Shown here piece after piece: positions 16,344-24,256 of a DNA stretch of 32,015 nucleotides (its first letter is position 1; each line of letters starts with the position of its first letter). The notes under the pieces are model-generated. The model saw only the letters and a list, made by a program, of their open reading frames with translations, did not search any database and was not told the DNA's origin. The position numbers and the translations under genes were made by a program. This DNA comes from Bacteroidota bacterium. GTDB lineage: Bacteria; Bacteroidota; Bacteroidia; Cytophagales; Cyclobacteriaceae. The DNA is taken from positions 1 through 32,015 of the forward strand of contig JADFHN010000046.1 in assembly GCA_022567155.1 (NCBI GenBank), read 5' to 3'.

Positions 16344-17195
16344 ATGAAAAGCATTTTATGTCCAACAGATTTTTCCGAACAGGCCAGTCACGCTGTAGAG
16401 GCCGGATACTATCTGGCGAAAAAGTTCAATGCCAATTTTCATTTGTTACATGTTATTGAGTCCGAAACAGAAATGGATTTCAATGTGGGAGGAGCCTCGG
16501 GAATGGGAGGACGAGGCATGGATGATATCTTTTTTCTTGAGCTCATTGATGTAACCCGTAAAAAAATGGATGAGCTTGCAAACACGCCGGAATTGGAGGG
16601 CATAAGCGTTACCTCTGATATCAAGGTAGGAAATCCGTTCAAGTTCATATTCGAAGAAATCAATAGTGGCAAACATGATCTGATTTTAATGGGAACAAAA
16701 GGTGTGTCCGGATTTAAGGAAATATTAATCGGGTCTAACACCGAAAAAATTGTTCGTAAGTCACCCATTCCCGTTCTTTCTGTAAAAGAGTATGTGGCAG
16801 AATCGATTTTCATGAACATTGTATATGCTTCTTCATTTAATGAAGATGAAAATGAATTGATTTCCAGAATAAAGGAGATACAAGAAGCCTTTGGTGCCAC
16901 CTTACACCTGGTCAGGATCAATACCCCAAACAACTTTCAGGCTGACTGGACAACACGCAGGAATATGGAGGAATTTGTGAAAAGATTTAAAATCAGGGAT
17001 TATACATTCAACATTTATAATGATGCCATTGAAGAAGACGGCATCATTTATTTTGCCGAGGAGACAGATGCGGGAATGATAGCTATGGCTACCCACGGGC
17101 GCACGGGTTTTGCACACCTATTGAGCGGCAGTATTGCCGAAGATGTCGTTAATCATGCAAAAAGACCTGTTTATACCTATAATTTGAATAAATGA
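16344..17195 (+). CDS. Tandem-domain universal stress protein 1
   Basis: Two UspA domains in 283 residues. Domain 1 starts MKSILCPTDFSEQASHAVEAGYYLAKKF and carries the ATP-binding signature GTKGVSGFKEILIGS (G-x2-G-x9-G-S). Domain 2 starts near residue 152 (NIVYASSFNEDENE) and ends with ATHGRTGFAHLLSGS. Both sites look nucleotide-binding. An insertion with a Gly/Met-rich stretch (GGASGMGGRGMDD) is in domain 1. Expected role: cytoplasmic stress or starvation response. Its stop overlaps the next usp start by 4 bases. Confidence 0.9.
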   Translation: MKSILCPTDFSEQASHAVEAGYYLAKKFNANFHLLHVIESETEMDFNVGGASGMGGRGMDDIFFLELIDVTRKKMDELANTPELEGISVTSDIKVGNPFKFIFEEINSGKHDLILMGTKGVSGFKEILIGSNTEKIVRKSPIPVLSVKEYVAESIFMNIVYASSFNEDENELISRIKEIQEAFGATLHLVRINTPNNFQADWTTRRNMEEFVKRFKIRDYTFNIYNDAIEEDGIIYFAEETDAGMIAMATHGRTGFAHLLSGSIAEDVVNHAKRPVYTYNLNK

Positions 17196-18052
17196 AAACC
17201 AACATATATATGAAAAGGATATTGGTGCCGACTGATTTTACTGAAGAGGCAAGAATTGCGCTTGACCTGGCCATTGAGATCGCTCAAAAAACCGGCGCGA
17301 CCATTAAACTTGTGAATGTTTTCGAATACCCCGTTGCAACAGCCTACACCGCATTGGATGTGGGAGGCCCTGATCCTTTTGAAGGTGAAGTAGCCAGGGA
17401 AATGATGGCTAAAAACAAAAAACAGCTTGACGATCTGGCTGCCGCAGCCAGGGAGCGAAATGTGGACATTATAAAGGAAGTCAAAATTGGAAATCCATAT
17501 ATAAGCATTTCAGGAGAATTGAAGGATGAAGATGTGGATTTGGTAGTAATGGGCTCAAAGGGTACTTCAGGTCTTGAAGAAGTGTTGATCGGCTCAAATA
17601 CCGAAAAAGTGGTCCGGCATGCCCCCTGTCCTGTAATTACCATAAAACGCCCGGTTTCATTAGCTAATATCAAAGACATTGTATTTGCCTCGGACTTCAA
17701 AGAAGTAAGCCAAACCTTTATGGAGCAAATTAAAAATATGCATCAGTTGTTTGATGCCAGGCTGCATTTTGTAAGGATAAATACACTCAATAATTTTGAA
17801 CCGGACAGTTTTTCGAAAAAACGTATCCATAACTGGTTAGAGAAAACCAATCTCAGTAACTGCACCACCAGAGTTTATAATGATATTTCCGAAGAGGACG
17901 GAATTATTCACTATGCAGAAGAAATTGACGCCGATATGCTTGCACTGGGTACACATGGACGCTCCGGACTTGGACGGCTGTTCAGTGGCAGTCTGGCAGA
18001 AGAAGTGGTAAACCATGCCAAACGCCCCATCTGGACGTTTCGTATCGGATGA
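17192..18052 (+). CDS. Tandem-domain universal stress protein 2
   Basis: Paralogue of the preceding protein, 286 residues, again two UspA domains with nucleotide motifs GSKGTSGLEEVLIGS and GTHGRSGLGRLFSGS. Both proteins end alike (EEVVNHAKRPIWTF here, EDVVNHAKRPVYTY upstream), so they arose by gene duplication and may form heterodimers. ATG 17,192 lies in a 4-base overlap with the upstream stop; ATG 17,210 (MKRILVPTDF) is an alternative start that fits the Usp fold better. Confidence 0.9.
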   Translation: MKTNIYMKRILVPTDFTEEARIALDLAIEIAQKTGATIKLVNVFEYPVATAYTALDVGGPDPFEGEVAREMMAKNKKQLDDLAAAARERNVDIIKEVKIGNPYISISGELKDEDVDLVVMGSKGTSGLEEVLIGSNTEKVVRHAPCPVITIKRPVSLANIKDIVFASDFKEVSQTFMEQIKNMHQLFDARLHFVRINTLNNFEPDSFSKKRIHNWLEKTNLSNCTTRVYNDISEEDGIIHYAEEIDADMLALGTHGRSGLGRLFSGSLAEEVVNHAKRPIWTFRIG

Positions 18053-18242
18053 TGCAGCATGTAATCCGGGTATCACTGTAAAAACAGGTTCGCTGAGCCA
18101 CTGGTCGTAGGGATACCCTACGCTCATTAGTACTGCCATTTAGTTTACTGAATTATGTGTCGGAATGGGAAGAAAATATCAGATCAAGGATTCATAATAA
18201 AAATGAGGATGCAACGGAGCCATGACGTGTCATCAAAGCCGC
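18053..18242. other. Intergenic stretch after the usp pair
   Basis: Holds a perfect hairpin CGTAGGG-ATA-CCCTACG (18,106-18,122), 53 bases after the usp stop and probably its terminator. It is related in sequence to the GGTCGTAGG hairpin at 8,627. Nothing coding was seen in the rest, up to the first 105-bp repeat. Confidence 0.5.
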
Positions 18243-18354
18243 CTGAACAATATACTGCGGCTGTTAGCCACCGGTATTTGAGGTATAACACACACAAATC
18301 GTAACTTATAGGAGAAATAACAGGAAAGCGTGTACATTATACATACGCTATATG
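18243..18354 (+). repeat. 105-bp attC-like repeat, copy A
   Basis: CTGAACAAT... to ...CATACG|CTATATG. It aligns with copy B (20,576-20,679) over its whole length with about 13 differences. Shared landmarks are GGCTGTTAGC, ACCGGTATT, GAGGTATAACAC, GAGAAATAACAGG and ACATTATACA. It ends at the cut-like point preceding the cassette with the broken membrane-protein gene. Arm pairing is only moderate. Two homologous sites in tandem recall the repeated attC sites of chromosomal integrons. Confidence 0.65.
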
Positions 18355-18965
18355 AAATTGCTTAACAAGAAGATAAATAATTTATGATGGAAAAGTATTT
18401 ATTGTTAGCTCTTTTTGGTATTGCCACGGCTCATTTAGAGGGAGTAGTTGTGATCTATCTTCGTTAGGCACTTGGAATTATTAACTCACAATCAAATATC
18501 GAATTGCTCAATAAAATTCCTAAACACTACATTTTTATTGAGAAAACAAGGGAAGTGGCCACAATATTGATGCTTGTATCCTTAGCTCTTTTGGTTGGAA
18601 AAACATGGCTTGACATTGTGGTTGTCTTTCTTTGGACATTTGCATTTTGGGATTTGTATTATTATCTCTCGCTTTACCTTTTGATTAAATGGCCATCTAA
18701 TTTTGCTACGATTGATGTTCTTTTTCTAATACCTCGTCCTTGGATTGCACCTGTATGGGTTCCAATAGGGATATCATCAATCACAATCACAATTATTGCT
18801 ATTCTTCTTCTGACTTCTATTTTATAATGGAGTCAGGGAATCAAAAAGATAGAATAATTATTGTTATGCAAATTCATATAACAACGAATAAACTGCATTC
18901 CCTAAAGGCCGGATGGTCAGGTGCCAAAGGCATCCCTACGGGAAAAACGTAGTTTGTTCAAAACA
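18348..18965 (+). mobile_element. Integron-like cassette 0 (broken membrane protein)
   Basis: The 5' end GCTATATGAAATTGC (18,347-18,361) and the 3' inverted partner GCAAATTCATATAAC (18,868-18,882) are complementary at 13 of 15 positions. The gene starts 37 bases inside and ends 41 bases before the partner. The right edge of its 3' site is put near 18,965 by pairing of 18,889-18,906 with 18,938-18,957, and is less certain. Confidence 0.55.
18384..18827 (+). pseudogene. Small polytopic membrane protein interrupted by one TAG
   Basis: From ATG 18,384 the frame reads MMEKYLLLALFGIATAH, continues to VVVIYLR, meets TAG at 18,465-18,467, and resumes in the same frame to TAA at 18,825. The total is 147 residue positions plus the stop, with four hydrophobic segments: the first before the stop, then about LMLVSLALLVG, VVVFLWTFAFWDLYYYLSLYLL and IGISSITITIIAILLL. 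The continuity of helical character on both sides shows one gene with a single nonsense change. The downstream part could restart at TTG 18,504. Family not recognised. Confidence 0.75.
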
Positions 18966-18970
18966 TTGGC
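18868..18970 (+). other. attC-like site ending cassette 0
   Basis: Left boundary GCAAATTCATATAAC (partner of 18,347-18,361). GAATAAACTGC-ATTCCC pairs imperfectly with GGGAAAAACGTAGTTTGTTC. The right end would fall at AAAACA|TTGGCC, with A where other sites have G. A perfect TTGTTAT/ATAACAA stem (18,861-18,884) overlaps its left side. Confidence 0.45.
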
Positions 18971-18997
18971 CATTCCACCCAATTTTAAAACTCATGA

Positions 18998-19012
18998 CCT
19001 GCCATAGGCAGG
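18998..19012 (-). terminator. CCTGCC-ATA-GGCAGG hairpin
   Basis: A perfect 6-bp GC-rich stem 28 bases past the stop of the minus-strand aminotransferase; candidate terminator. No T-run was seen. Confidence 0.4.
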
Positions 19013-19040
19013 CAGGCCCATAACCCATCAATCAATAGGC

Positions 19041-20318
19041 TTACAAGGAGTTCATCACTTCCAGTGTTTTGTCAATTTCTTCTTCATTGTTGTAGATGTG
19101 TACTGAATGCCTGATAAGAGCCTCTCCAACCGCACGAGGTTGCAGTTTTGCTTTTTCCCAAAGACTTTTTTGCAACTCCGGACCGGTAAAACCGGCTAAT
19201 TCATACGTGGTTATTCCGGCGCACATAGTTGAGGTAGTTGATGAATGGATAGTAATTCTATCCATTTTCTGAAGACCATCCCGGAGATAGTCTCCCAATT
19301 CTTTTATCCTGTTAATCCACCTGTCTGCTCCGATGGTATTGAAAAAATCCAGTGATGCGTCAAAACCTTCCATCAAGGCGGGGTTTCCCGTGCCATTTTG
19401 CATGAGCCGAAACCCATGATCTTCCTGATTGTCCCAGTTATAGCTGGCGATGGTACTCCAGACTTCAGATATCCGATCCGGGTTGATGTACAGAATACCG
19501 CTACCCGGAGGTGACAGCAGCCATTTGTGCAAACTGGAATAATAGGCATCACAACCAATTTTTTGTACATCCACTTTTACCTGACCCACGCACTGCGCTC
19601 CGTCCAGTATGGTAAAAATCCCTCGTTTTTTAGCCTCCTGACAAATTGCTTCTACAGGCAATACAGTACCATAAACAGAAACAATGTGTGGAATGGCAAT
19701 AACCCTGGTTTTATTGGTGACCTGACTAAAAATTACGTCAAAGATCTGTTGTGGGTCATTCGCCGGAACCGGCATTTCGGCCTGTTTGTAGATGCACCCC
19801 TTTCTCTTGGCCATTAATTGCCAGGCGCCAAAACCGCCTCCATGCTCCTGGTTGGTATTGAGCAATTCATCGCCTTTAGCTAAATCGAGGCCATTGGCCA
19901 CATAGTTCATTCCGAAGGTGGCATTTTGTGTCAACGCGATTGATTTGAAATCCGCATTGATGATCACACCGATTTTTTTTCGAATTTCTTCGTATTTGAA
20001 ATATCCTGTCAGGAGCTCAGGGCCCGATCCATTGCTGTAATCCACTTCCGCAGCATGGGTATTATTATGCATCATATGATCCATCATTTTGTTGAGTACA
20101 TATCCGGATGTGGGGCCAATTGTGCCATTGTTGAAGTACGTTTGACCTTCTTTCAGGGGAAACTGCCGGCGTACCATTTTCCAATAATCTTTTTCGTTTC
20201 CACCTTCAGTGGGGTGCAGATTGTTCAATGCATATTGATAACCTGTAGTGGTTGTAATAAAAGGTAGAGATGCTACACCAACCATCCCTTTTTTCAGAAA
20301 AGCTCTTCGTGAATCCAT
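19041..20318 (-). CDS. Tat-exported class V aminotransferase-fold protein
   Basis: PLP-dependent protein of 425 residues, of the isopenicillin-N-epimerase/cysteine-desulfurase-like fold. The N-terminus MDSRRAFLKKGMVGVASLPF is a twin-arginine-type signal, so it is probably exported folded with its cofactor. The PLP lysine is Lys265 in YYSSLHKWLLSPPGSG, and TILDGAQCVGQ carries the ring-stacking Asp at 239. YFNNGTIGPT is the typical substrate-side N-terminal motif. Substrate unknown. It runs opposite to the surrounding cassettes, between attC-like copies A and B, so it is either reversed cargo or an insertion. Confidence 0.85.
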   Translation of the reverse strand: MDSRRAFLKKGMVGVASLPFITTTTGYQYALNNLHPTEGGNEKDYWKMVRRQFPLKEGQTYFNNGTIGPTSGYVLNKMMDHMMHNNTHAAEVDYSNGSGPELLTGYFKYEEIRKKIGVIINADFKSIALTQNATFGMNYVANGLDLAKGDELLNTNQEHGGGFGAWQLMAKRKGCIYKQAEMPVPANDPQQIFDVIFSQVTNKTRVIAIPHIVSVYGTVLPVEAICQEAKKRGIFTILDGAQCVGQVKVDVQKIGCDAYYSSLHKWLLSPPGSGILYINPDRISEVWSTIASYNWDNQEDHGFRLMQNGTGNPALMEGFDASLDFFNTIGADRWINRIKELGDYLRDGLQKMDRITIHSSTTSTMCAGITTYELAGFTGPELQKSLWEKAKLQPRAVGEALIRHSVHIYNNEEEIDKTLEVMNSL

Positions 20319-20395
20319 AGGTTGAATTTATGAAAAAATTTCGGCTAAAAGATTTTATCTGGAACGATCTGCTATGTAACACGCACGACCAGTAT

Positions 20396-20457
20396 AAAAT
20401 GACTGCCGACCACCTAAAAATGACTGCCGGCCATCAGAAAATAACTTTCGGTCACAC

Positions 20458-20460
<3 letters not shown>
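20396..20460. repeat. Three degenerate 20-23-bp tandem repeats
   Basis: AAAATGACTGCCGACCACCT (20,396-20,415), AAAAATGACTGCCGGCCATC plus AG (20,416-20,437) and a diverged AAAATAACTTTCGGTCAC copy (20,438-20,460). A partial earlier copy may end at CGACCAGT (20,386-20,393). Confidence 0.7.
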
Positions 20461-20496
<36 letters not shown>

Positions 20497-20575
20497 ATTT
20501 CTGATCACTGTTTACTGATTATCAATTGACTTTAACGGTTTTGTGTGTTATTTTTAAAAGGGAAGGTGTGTACGG

Positions 20576-20687
20576 CTGAACAATTTAGTGTGGCTGTTAG
20601 CACCGGTATTGGAGGTATAACACGCACAAATCGTAATTTATAAGAGAAATAACAGGAATGAGTTCACATTATACAAACGTTACCAGC
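20576..20687 (+). repeat. 105-bp attC-like repeat, copy B
   Basis: Second copy of the 18,243 repeat, with about 13 differences over 105 aligned positions. It ends CAAACG|TTACCAGC. GTTACCAGC (20,679-20,687) is the exact complement of GCTGGTAAC at 24,097-24,105, so this junction opens the sulfur cassette. The left arm AACAATTTAGTGTG pairs partly with CACATTATACAAACG. Confidence 0.65.
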
Positions 20688-20721
20688 AATTTAAAAAATC
20701 TTCCATCTAAATCTTAAATAA

Positions 20722-21288
20722 ATGAAGGCACTAATTGAATATCTAAATTCAATAAATGAAATTTCATCTCAATCTGAGAGTGCATTGCTAAGTATATGTT
20801 CTGAATTAGAAGTTAAAAAGAATACTGACTTACATCCTATTGGCCACGTGTGCAGAAATTTGTATTTCGTAAAAAATGGACTTCTAAGAATATACTATTT
20901 AAAAGACCATATTGACGTAACAGAAAGTTTTGAATTTGAAAATTCACTTGTAGCAAGAGCCGACAGCTTATTTCATGCTAAACCTTCCCGAAAAGCCATA
21001 CAGGCTATCGAAGATTCCAATCTTATAGCCATTAATGGTGTATCTCTTTTTAAATTATATGACTCTCATCCGGACATCGAAAGACTTTTTAGAAAGGTAT
21101 TTGAAATTGCTTACGTAGAATCCGTAAATAGAATAGAGAGTATCCAATTTCATTCTGCCAAAGAACGCTACGAAAATCTATTGGAAAAATCACCGAAAAT
21201 CATTAGGCGAATCTCACTGAAGTTTATTGCCTCCTATTTAGGTATTACACAAGTAAGTCTTAGTAGAATTAGAGCTGATATCAAGTAA
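20722..21288 (+). CDS. Crp/Fnr-family transcriptional regulator
   Basis: One-component regulator of 188 residues. Residues about 20-110 form a cyclic-nucleotide-binding-type beta barrel (NLYFVKNGLLRIYYLKD, then SRKAIQAIEDSNLIAI). The C-terminal helix-turn-helix is ISLKFIASYLGITQVSLSRIRADIK. It is short and lacks the Crp phosphate-cassette residues, as usual in Bacteroidota members, so the ligand is unknown. It starts 42 bases inside cassette 1 and precedes the MFS and persulfide dioxygenase genes, which share a 31-bp upstream motif it may bind. Confidence 0.88.
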   Translation: MKALIEYLNSINEISSQSESALLSICSELEVKKNTDLHPIGHVCRNLYFVKNGLLRIYYLKDHIDVTESFEFENSLVARADSLFHAKPSRKAIQAIEDSNLIAINGVSLFKLYDSHPDIERLFRKVFEIAYVESVNRIESIQFHSAKERYENLLEKSPKIIRRISLKFIASYLGITQVSLSRIRADIK

Positions 21289-21344
21289 ATACCAAATTCC
21301 AGGACCATTCCAAGTTTCATTCTATAGTCCCAACATCCTACCTC

Positions 21345-21375
21345 ATTATTTAACATTTGTAAAAGGAATTCATTT
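21345..21375 (+). promoter_or_regulatory. Shared 31-bp motif, copy 1 (upstream of MFS gene)
   Basis: It contains ATTATTTAACA-TT-TGTAAAAGGA and ends 39 bases before the MFS start. Twenty-seven of 31 positions equal the copy at 22,809-22,839. The core TTTAACAnnTGTAAA is partly palindromic. Candidate operator for the neighbouring Crp/Fnr protein. Confidence 0.6.
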
Positions 21376-21414
21376 TTAGATCCCTGTCCTTTGTATTCTA
21401 TTAACACAGGAAAT

Positions 21415-22632
21415 ATGGAAAACGTAAAGCTTGGATTAAAAGAAAACTGGAAACAGTTTACACTACTCGTCATTGTAAATGCTTTTGTTGGTGGCATGAT
21501 AGGATTAGAGCGGTCTATCTTACCAGAAATAGCAAAAGAAGAATTTGGAATGGTTGCTAAAACCGCCATTCTATCTTTCATTATTGTATTTGGCATTACC
21601 AAAGCCATTACCAATTACTATACAGGAGCGCTGGCCAACAAAGTTGGGAGGAAAAATTTATTGGTTATTGGTTGGCTCTTCGCTTTACCCATCCCATTTA
21701 TTCTTATTTACGCTCCAAATTGGAACTGGGTGATTTTCGCGAATATTTTTCTGGGAATTAATCAAGGCATTACATGGTCAAGTACCGTAGTGATGAAAAT
21801 TGATTTGGTAGGGGAAAAAAGTAGAGGTTTGGCCATGGGTCTAAACGAATCCGCAGGATATCTTGCTGTGGGTGGTGTTGCCTTTTTGACTAGTTGGATT
21901 GCCACTGAATATGGTCTTCGACCTTATCCGTTTTATTTGGGAATAGGGTTTTCTGTTATTGGGCTTTTGACTTCCGTGTTTTTTATTAGGGATACCAAAC
22001 ATCACGTTTCAAAAGAAATAACCACGAATACAGTTAGAAAGCTGCAAAATATTTTCAGGGAAACCACATGGACGGATAAAAACTTAGGGTCGATTTCGCA
22101 AGCCGGGTTGGTCAATAACTTAAATGATGGAATGATATGGGGCATATTTCCAATATTATTAATCAGTAAAGATTTCTCGCTGGAACAAATTGGGATAATT
22201 GTAGGAACCTATCCCGTTGTATGGGGTCTTGGGCAGCTTATTACAGGAAAAATGGCAGACCATTTAAGCAAGAAGAAAATGCTTTTCTGGGGAATGTTGA
22301 CTCAAAGTGTGGCCATATTTTTAATGATTTTTGCCAGTAGTTTTTCGCAGTTTGTTGCCTTGTCCGTAGTTTTAGGAGCTGGAACAGCAACTGTTTACCC
22401 TACTTTTTTAGCAGGCATCGCGGGTTTTACCCATCCTGAACAAAGAGCACAGATTATTGGTGTTTTTCGACTTTGGCGAGATTTAGGTTATGCCTTTGGA
22501 GCCATTCTCACTGGAATTATAGCAGATTTATTAAACATTAATTCTGCTATAATTGTAATTGCCGTATTGACTTTTATTTCCGCAATTATCATCAAGGTTA
22601 GAATGACAGACAATCGTAAAACAAAACAATAG
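21415..22632 (+). CDS. Major facilitator superfamily transporter
   Basis: Twelve-helix permease, 405 residues from ATG 21,415 (MENVKLGLKENWKQFTLLVIVNAFVGGMIGLERSILP). The intracellular loop 2-3 motif appears as GALANKVGRKNLL, and its repeat in the second half as GKMADHLSKKKML. Eight codons further upstream (21,391) would fall in the leader just after the 31-bp motif. Lying between a Crp/Fnr gene and a rhodanese-persulfide dioxygenase, it may move a sulfur compound such as sulfite or thiosulfate; this is inference from context only. Confidence 0.88.
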   Translation: MENVKLGLKENWKQFTLLVIVNAFVGGMIGLERSILPEIAKEEFGMVAKTAILSFIIVFGITKAITNYYTGALANKVGRKNLLVIGWLFALPIPFILIYAPNWNWVIFANIFLGINQGITWSSTVVMKIDLVGEKSRGLAMGLNESAGYLAVGGVAFLTSWIATEYGLRPYPFYLGIGFSVIGLLTSVFFIRDTKHHVSKEITTNTVRKLQNIFRETTWTDKNLGSISQAGLVNNLNDGMIWGIFPILLISKDFSLEQIGIIVGTYPVVWGLGQLITGKMADHLSKKKMLFWGMLTQSVAIFLMIFASSFSQFVALSVVLGAGTATVYPTFLAGIAGFTHPEQRAQIIGVFRLWRDLGYAFGAILTGIIADLLNINSAIIVIAVLTFISAIIIKVRMTDNRKTKQ

Positions 22633-22666
22633 CTCCTCAAAAAGAACTGCTTTAAATGAATTACCT

Positions 22667-22804
22667 ATGACAACCAAGACAAAAAACAAATTCATTCAAT
22701 CCTTCAAGATCTGGATAGCAATTTACCCCTCCATTACCTTAATTAATGTTAAATTTGTAGAGCAGACACTCCGGATTGTACGTATTTCATTCGTATCAAA
22801 ATAA
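22667..22804 (+). pseudogene. Truncated small membrane-protein ORF
   Basis: A 45-codon ORF, MTTKTKNKFIQSFKIWIAIYP then SITLINVKFVEQTL, starting 34 bases after the MFS stop. The beginning resembles a family of small two-helix Bacteroidota membrane proteins (basic start, then WIAIYPSIT), but the expected hydrophobic second half is absent. It is best read as a truncated remnant. The family match is from memory and tentative. Confidence 0.35.
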
Positions 22805-22808
22805 AATG

Positions 22809-22839
22809 ATTATTTAACAAATGTAAAAGGATGTCATTT
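22809..22839 (+). promoter_or_regulatory. Shared 31-bp motif, copy 2 (upstream of persulfide dioxygenase)
   Basis: ATTATTTAACA-AA-TGTAAAAGGA and flanks, ending 44 bases before the start of the rhodanese-MBL gene. It differs from copy 1 at four positions. The same placement before both genes argues for co-regulation. Confidence 0.6.
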
Positions 22840-22883
22840 GGGTAAAACCTAATTTTGAAGAAATAAATAAATAATTAGAACAT

Positions 22884-23990
22884 ATGACAAAAATAAAAAC
22901 AATTGACCCTACTACCTTAAAAGACTGGTTGGCTAAAGGCAAAAGTGTGACGGTGTTAGATATCCGTCCGGATAATGAACGACAAGAATGGTTCATCCCA
23001 CAAAGCACTCATTTTAATGTATTTGACCAGTTAAAGTCTGGTGACAAGCACGCTCTGGATTCTTTGAACATTGACAAGGAGATTCCGGTGGTAACAGTTT
23101 GTGCAGGAGGAAATTTGAGCCAGGTAGCGGCAGAAATCCTTTCGGAGAAAGGCTATGATGCTTATTCCCTTGAAGGAGGCATGAAAGCATGGAACTATGC
23201 CTGGGACACTTCAGAAATCATTTTGGACGACGTGAAAATCATTCAAGTGAGACGGGTAGCTAAAGGCTGTCTTTCATACTTGGTCGGCTCAGGTAATCAA
23301 GCTATGGTAATAGATGCCTCACTTGATCCTTCCGTTTACGAAGAGCTTGCAAAAGAACAAGGTTGGTCAATTGACTATGTCGCAGATACCCACATCCACG
23401 CAGATTACGTATCAAGAACCCGCGAACTTGCGAAAGCTCAGGGAGCAAAGCATGTAATGATAGAATCGGCTGCCGTCGAATTTCAATTTACCCCTTTAAA
23501 AGATGGTGAGAATATTCAAATAGGAAACGTGAATATAAAAGTCTTACACACTCCAGGACACACCTGGGAAAGCTCCAGCTTTCTAATTGCAAATAAAGTA
23601 ATTTTCACTGGGGACACCTTGTTTACAGATAGTGTTGGCAGACCAGATCTGAAAGCCAGTGAAGAAGAAGCCAAAAACAAAGCTGCGGCACTCTATGATT
23701 CATTGCAAGTATTGCTGTCACTCAATAAGGAAACGTTGGTAATGCCTGCACATAATTCAGCGCCGATTAAAATTGGACAAGCTTTGATTTCGGCCCCAAT
23801 AACAGAGATCGAAAATTCCATTCAGTCACTGGCATTGGATAAGGAACAATTTATACGCAGTATCTTATCGAAACTACCTGAATCTCCTCCCAACTACCTT
23901 ACCATAGCCGCAATAAATAAAAGTGGTGACAGCAAAGATTTTATCATTGCAGATCTCGAAGCAGGGGCAAATCATTGTGCCATAAAATAA
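22884..23990 (+). CDS. Rhodanese-persulfide dioxygenase fusion (ETHE1-like MBL)
   Basis: Two-domain sulfur enzyme of 368 residues. Residues 1-110 are a rhodanese domain with the active cysteine Cys73 (VTVCAGGNLSQVA). Residues about 116-368 are a metallo-beta-lactamase-fold domain of the ETHE1 type, with THIHADY (His170, His172, Asp174), HTPGHT (His222, His226), FTGDTLF (Asp244) and PAHN. ETHE1 enzymes oxidise persulfide to sulfite with O2 and Fe(II); a fused rhodanese passes sulfane sulfur between thiols. The residue after HAD is Tyr, as in many rhodanese-linked members. It fits detoxification of sulfide or persulfide with the MFS protein. Confidence 0.9.
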   Translation: MTKIKTIDPTTLKDWLAKGKSVTVLDIRPDNERQEWFIPQSTHFNVFDQLKSGDKHALDSLNIDKEIPVVTVCAGGNLSQVAAEILSEKGYDAYSLEGGMKAWNYAWDTSEIILDDVKIIQVRRVAKGCLSYLVGSGNQAMVIDASLDPSVYEELAKEQGWSIDYVADTHIHADYVSRTRELAKAQGAKHVMIESAAVEFQFTPLKDGENIQIGNVNIKVLHTPGHTWESSSFLIANKVIFTGDTLFTDSVGRPDLKASEEEAKNKAAALYDSLQVLLSLNKETLVMPAHNSAPIKIGQALISAPITEIENSIQSLALDKEQFIRSILSKLPESPPNYLTIAAINKSGDSKDFIIADLEAGANHCAIK

Positions 23991-24096
23991 TGGAAACCCG
24001 TGCAAAACGTAGAAATCAGGGTTAAACGAAAACTGAAAACGGGTGACGCTTGTGATTATCAATTAATAGATATAGCATGCTCGAGATGAATTAAAA

Positions 24097-24154
24097 GCTG
24101 GTAACATTGTGTAAAAATGCATTAAGACGCATTTTACACAAACCGTTATGATTT
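24097..24154 (+). other. attC-like site between cassettes 1 and 2
   Basis: GCTGGTAAC-ATTGTGTAAAAATGC (24,097-24,120), loop ATTAAGAC, GCATTTTACACAAACCG (24,129-24,145), then TTATGATTT. The stem TGTGTAAAA-TGC is continuous except for one extrahelical A. This is the clearest and most compact site of the array, about 50 bases. Confidence 0.75.
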
Positions 24155-24256
24155 ATTTCTGCACGTATATCTTAATTACTGGATGTTAAAATAATTAGAA
24201 TATTTATCCAATAAAGAACGAAATTGGGAACTTTTAAGTAAAATGGCTATCGGCCG

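Larger units (their letters stand above)
20680..24145 (+). mobile_element. Integron-like cassette 1 (sulfur module, 3466 bp)
   Basis: It runs from the TT after G20,679 to G24,145. The ends are GTTACCAGC and GCTGGTAAC, exact complements. If circularised, its site would pair GCTGGTAAC-ATTGTGTAAAAATGC with GCATTTTACACAAACCG-TTACCAGC, with two unpaired G on one side and one extra A on the other. Three co-directional genes plus a short remnant fill it. This is far larger than the usual single-gene cassette. Confidence 0.75.

Noticed and set aside
16439-16933. 164-codon minus-strand ORF opposite the first usp gene
   Set aside because: Antisense shadow; the sense strand carries two intact UspA nucleotide-binding motifs.
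24000-24052. ACCCGT/ACGGGT inverted repeat as terminator of the persulfide dioxygenase gene
   Set aside because: Only six pairs around a loop of about 40 bases and no T-run; too weak to call.
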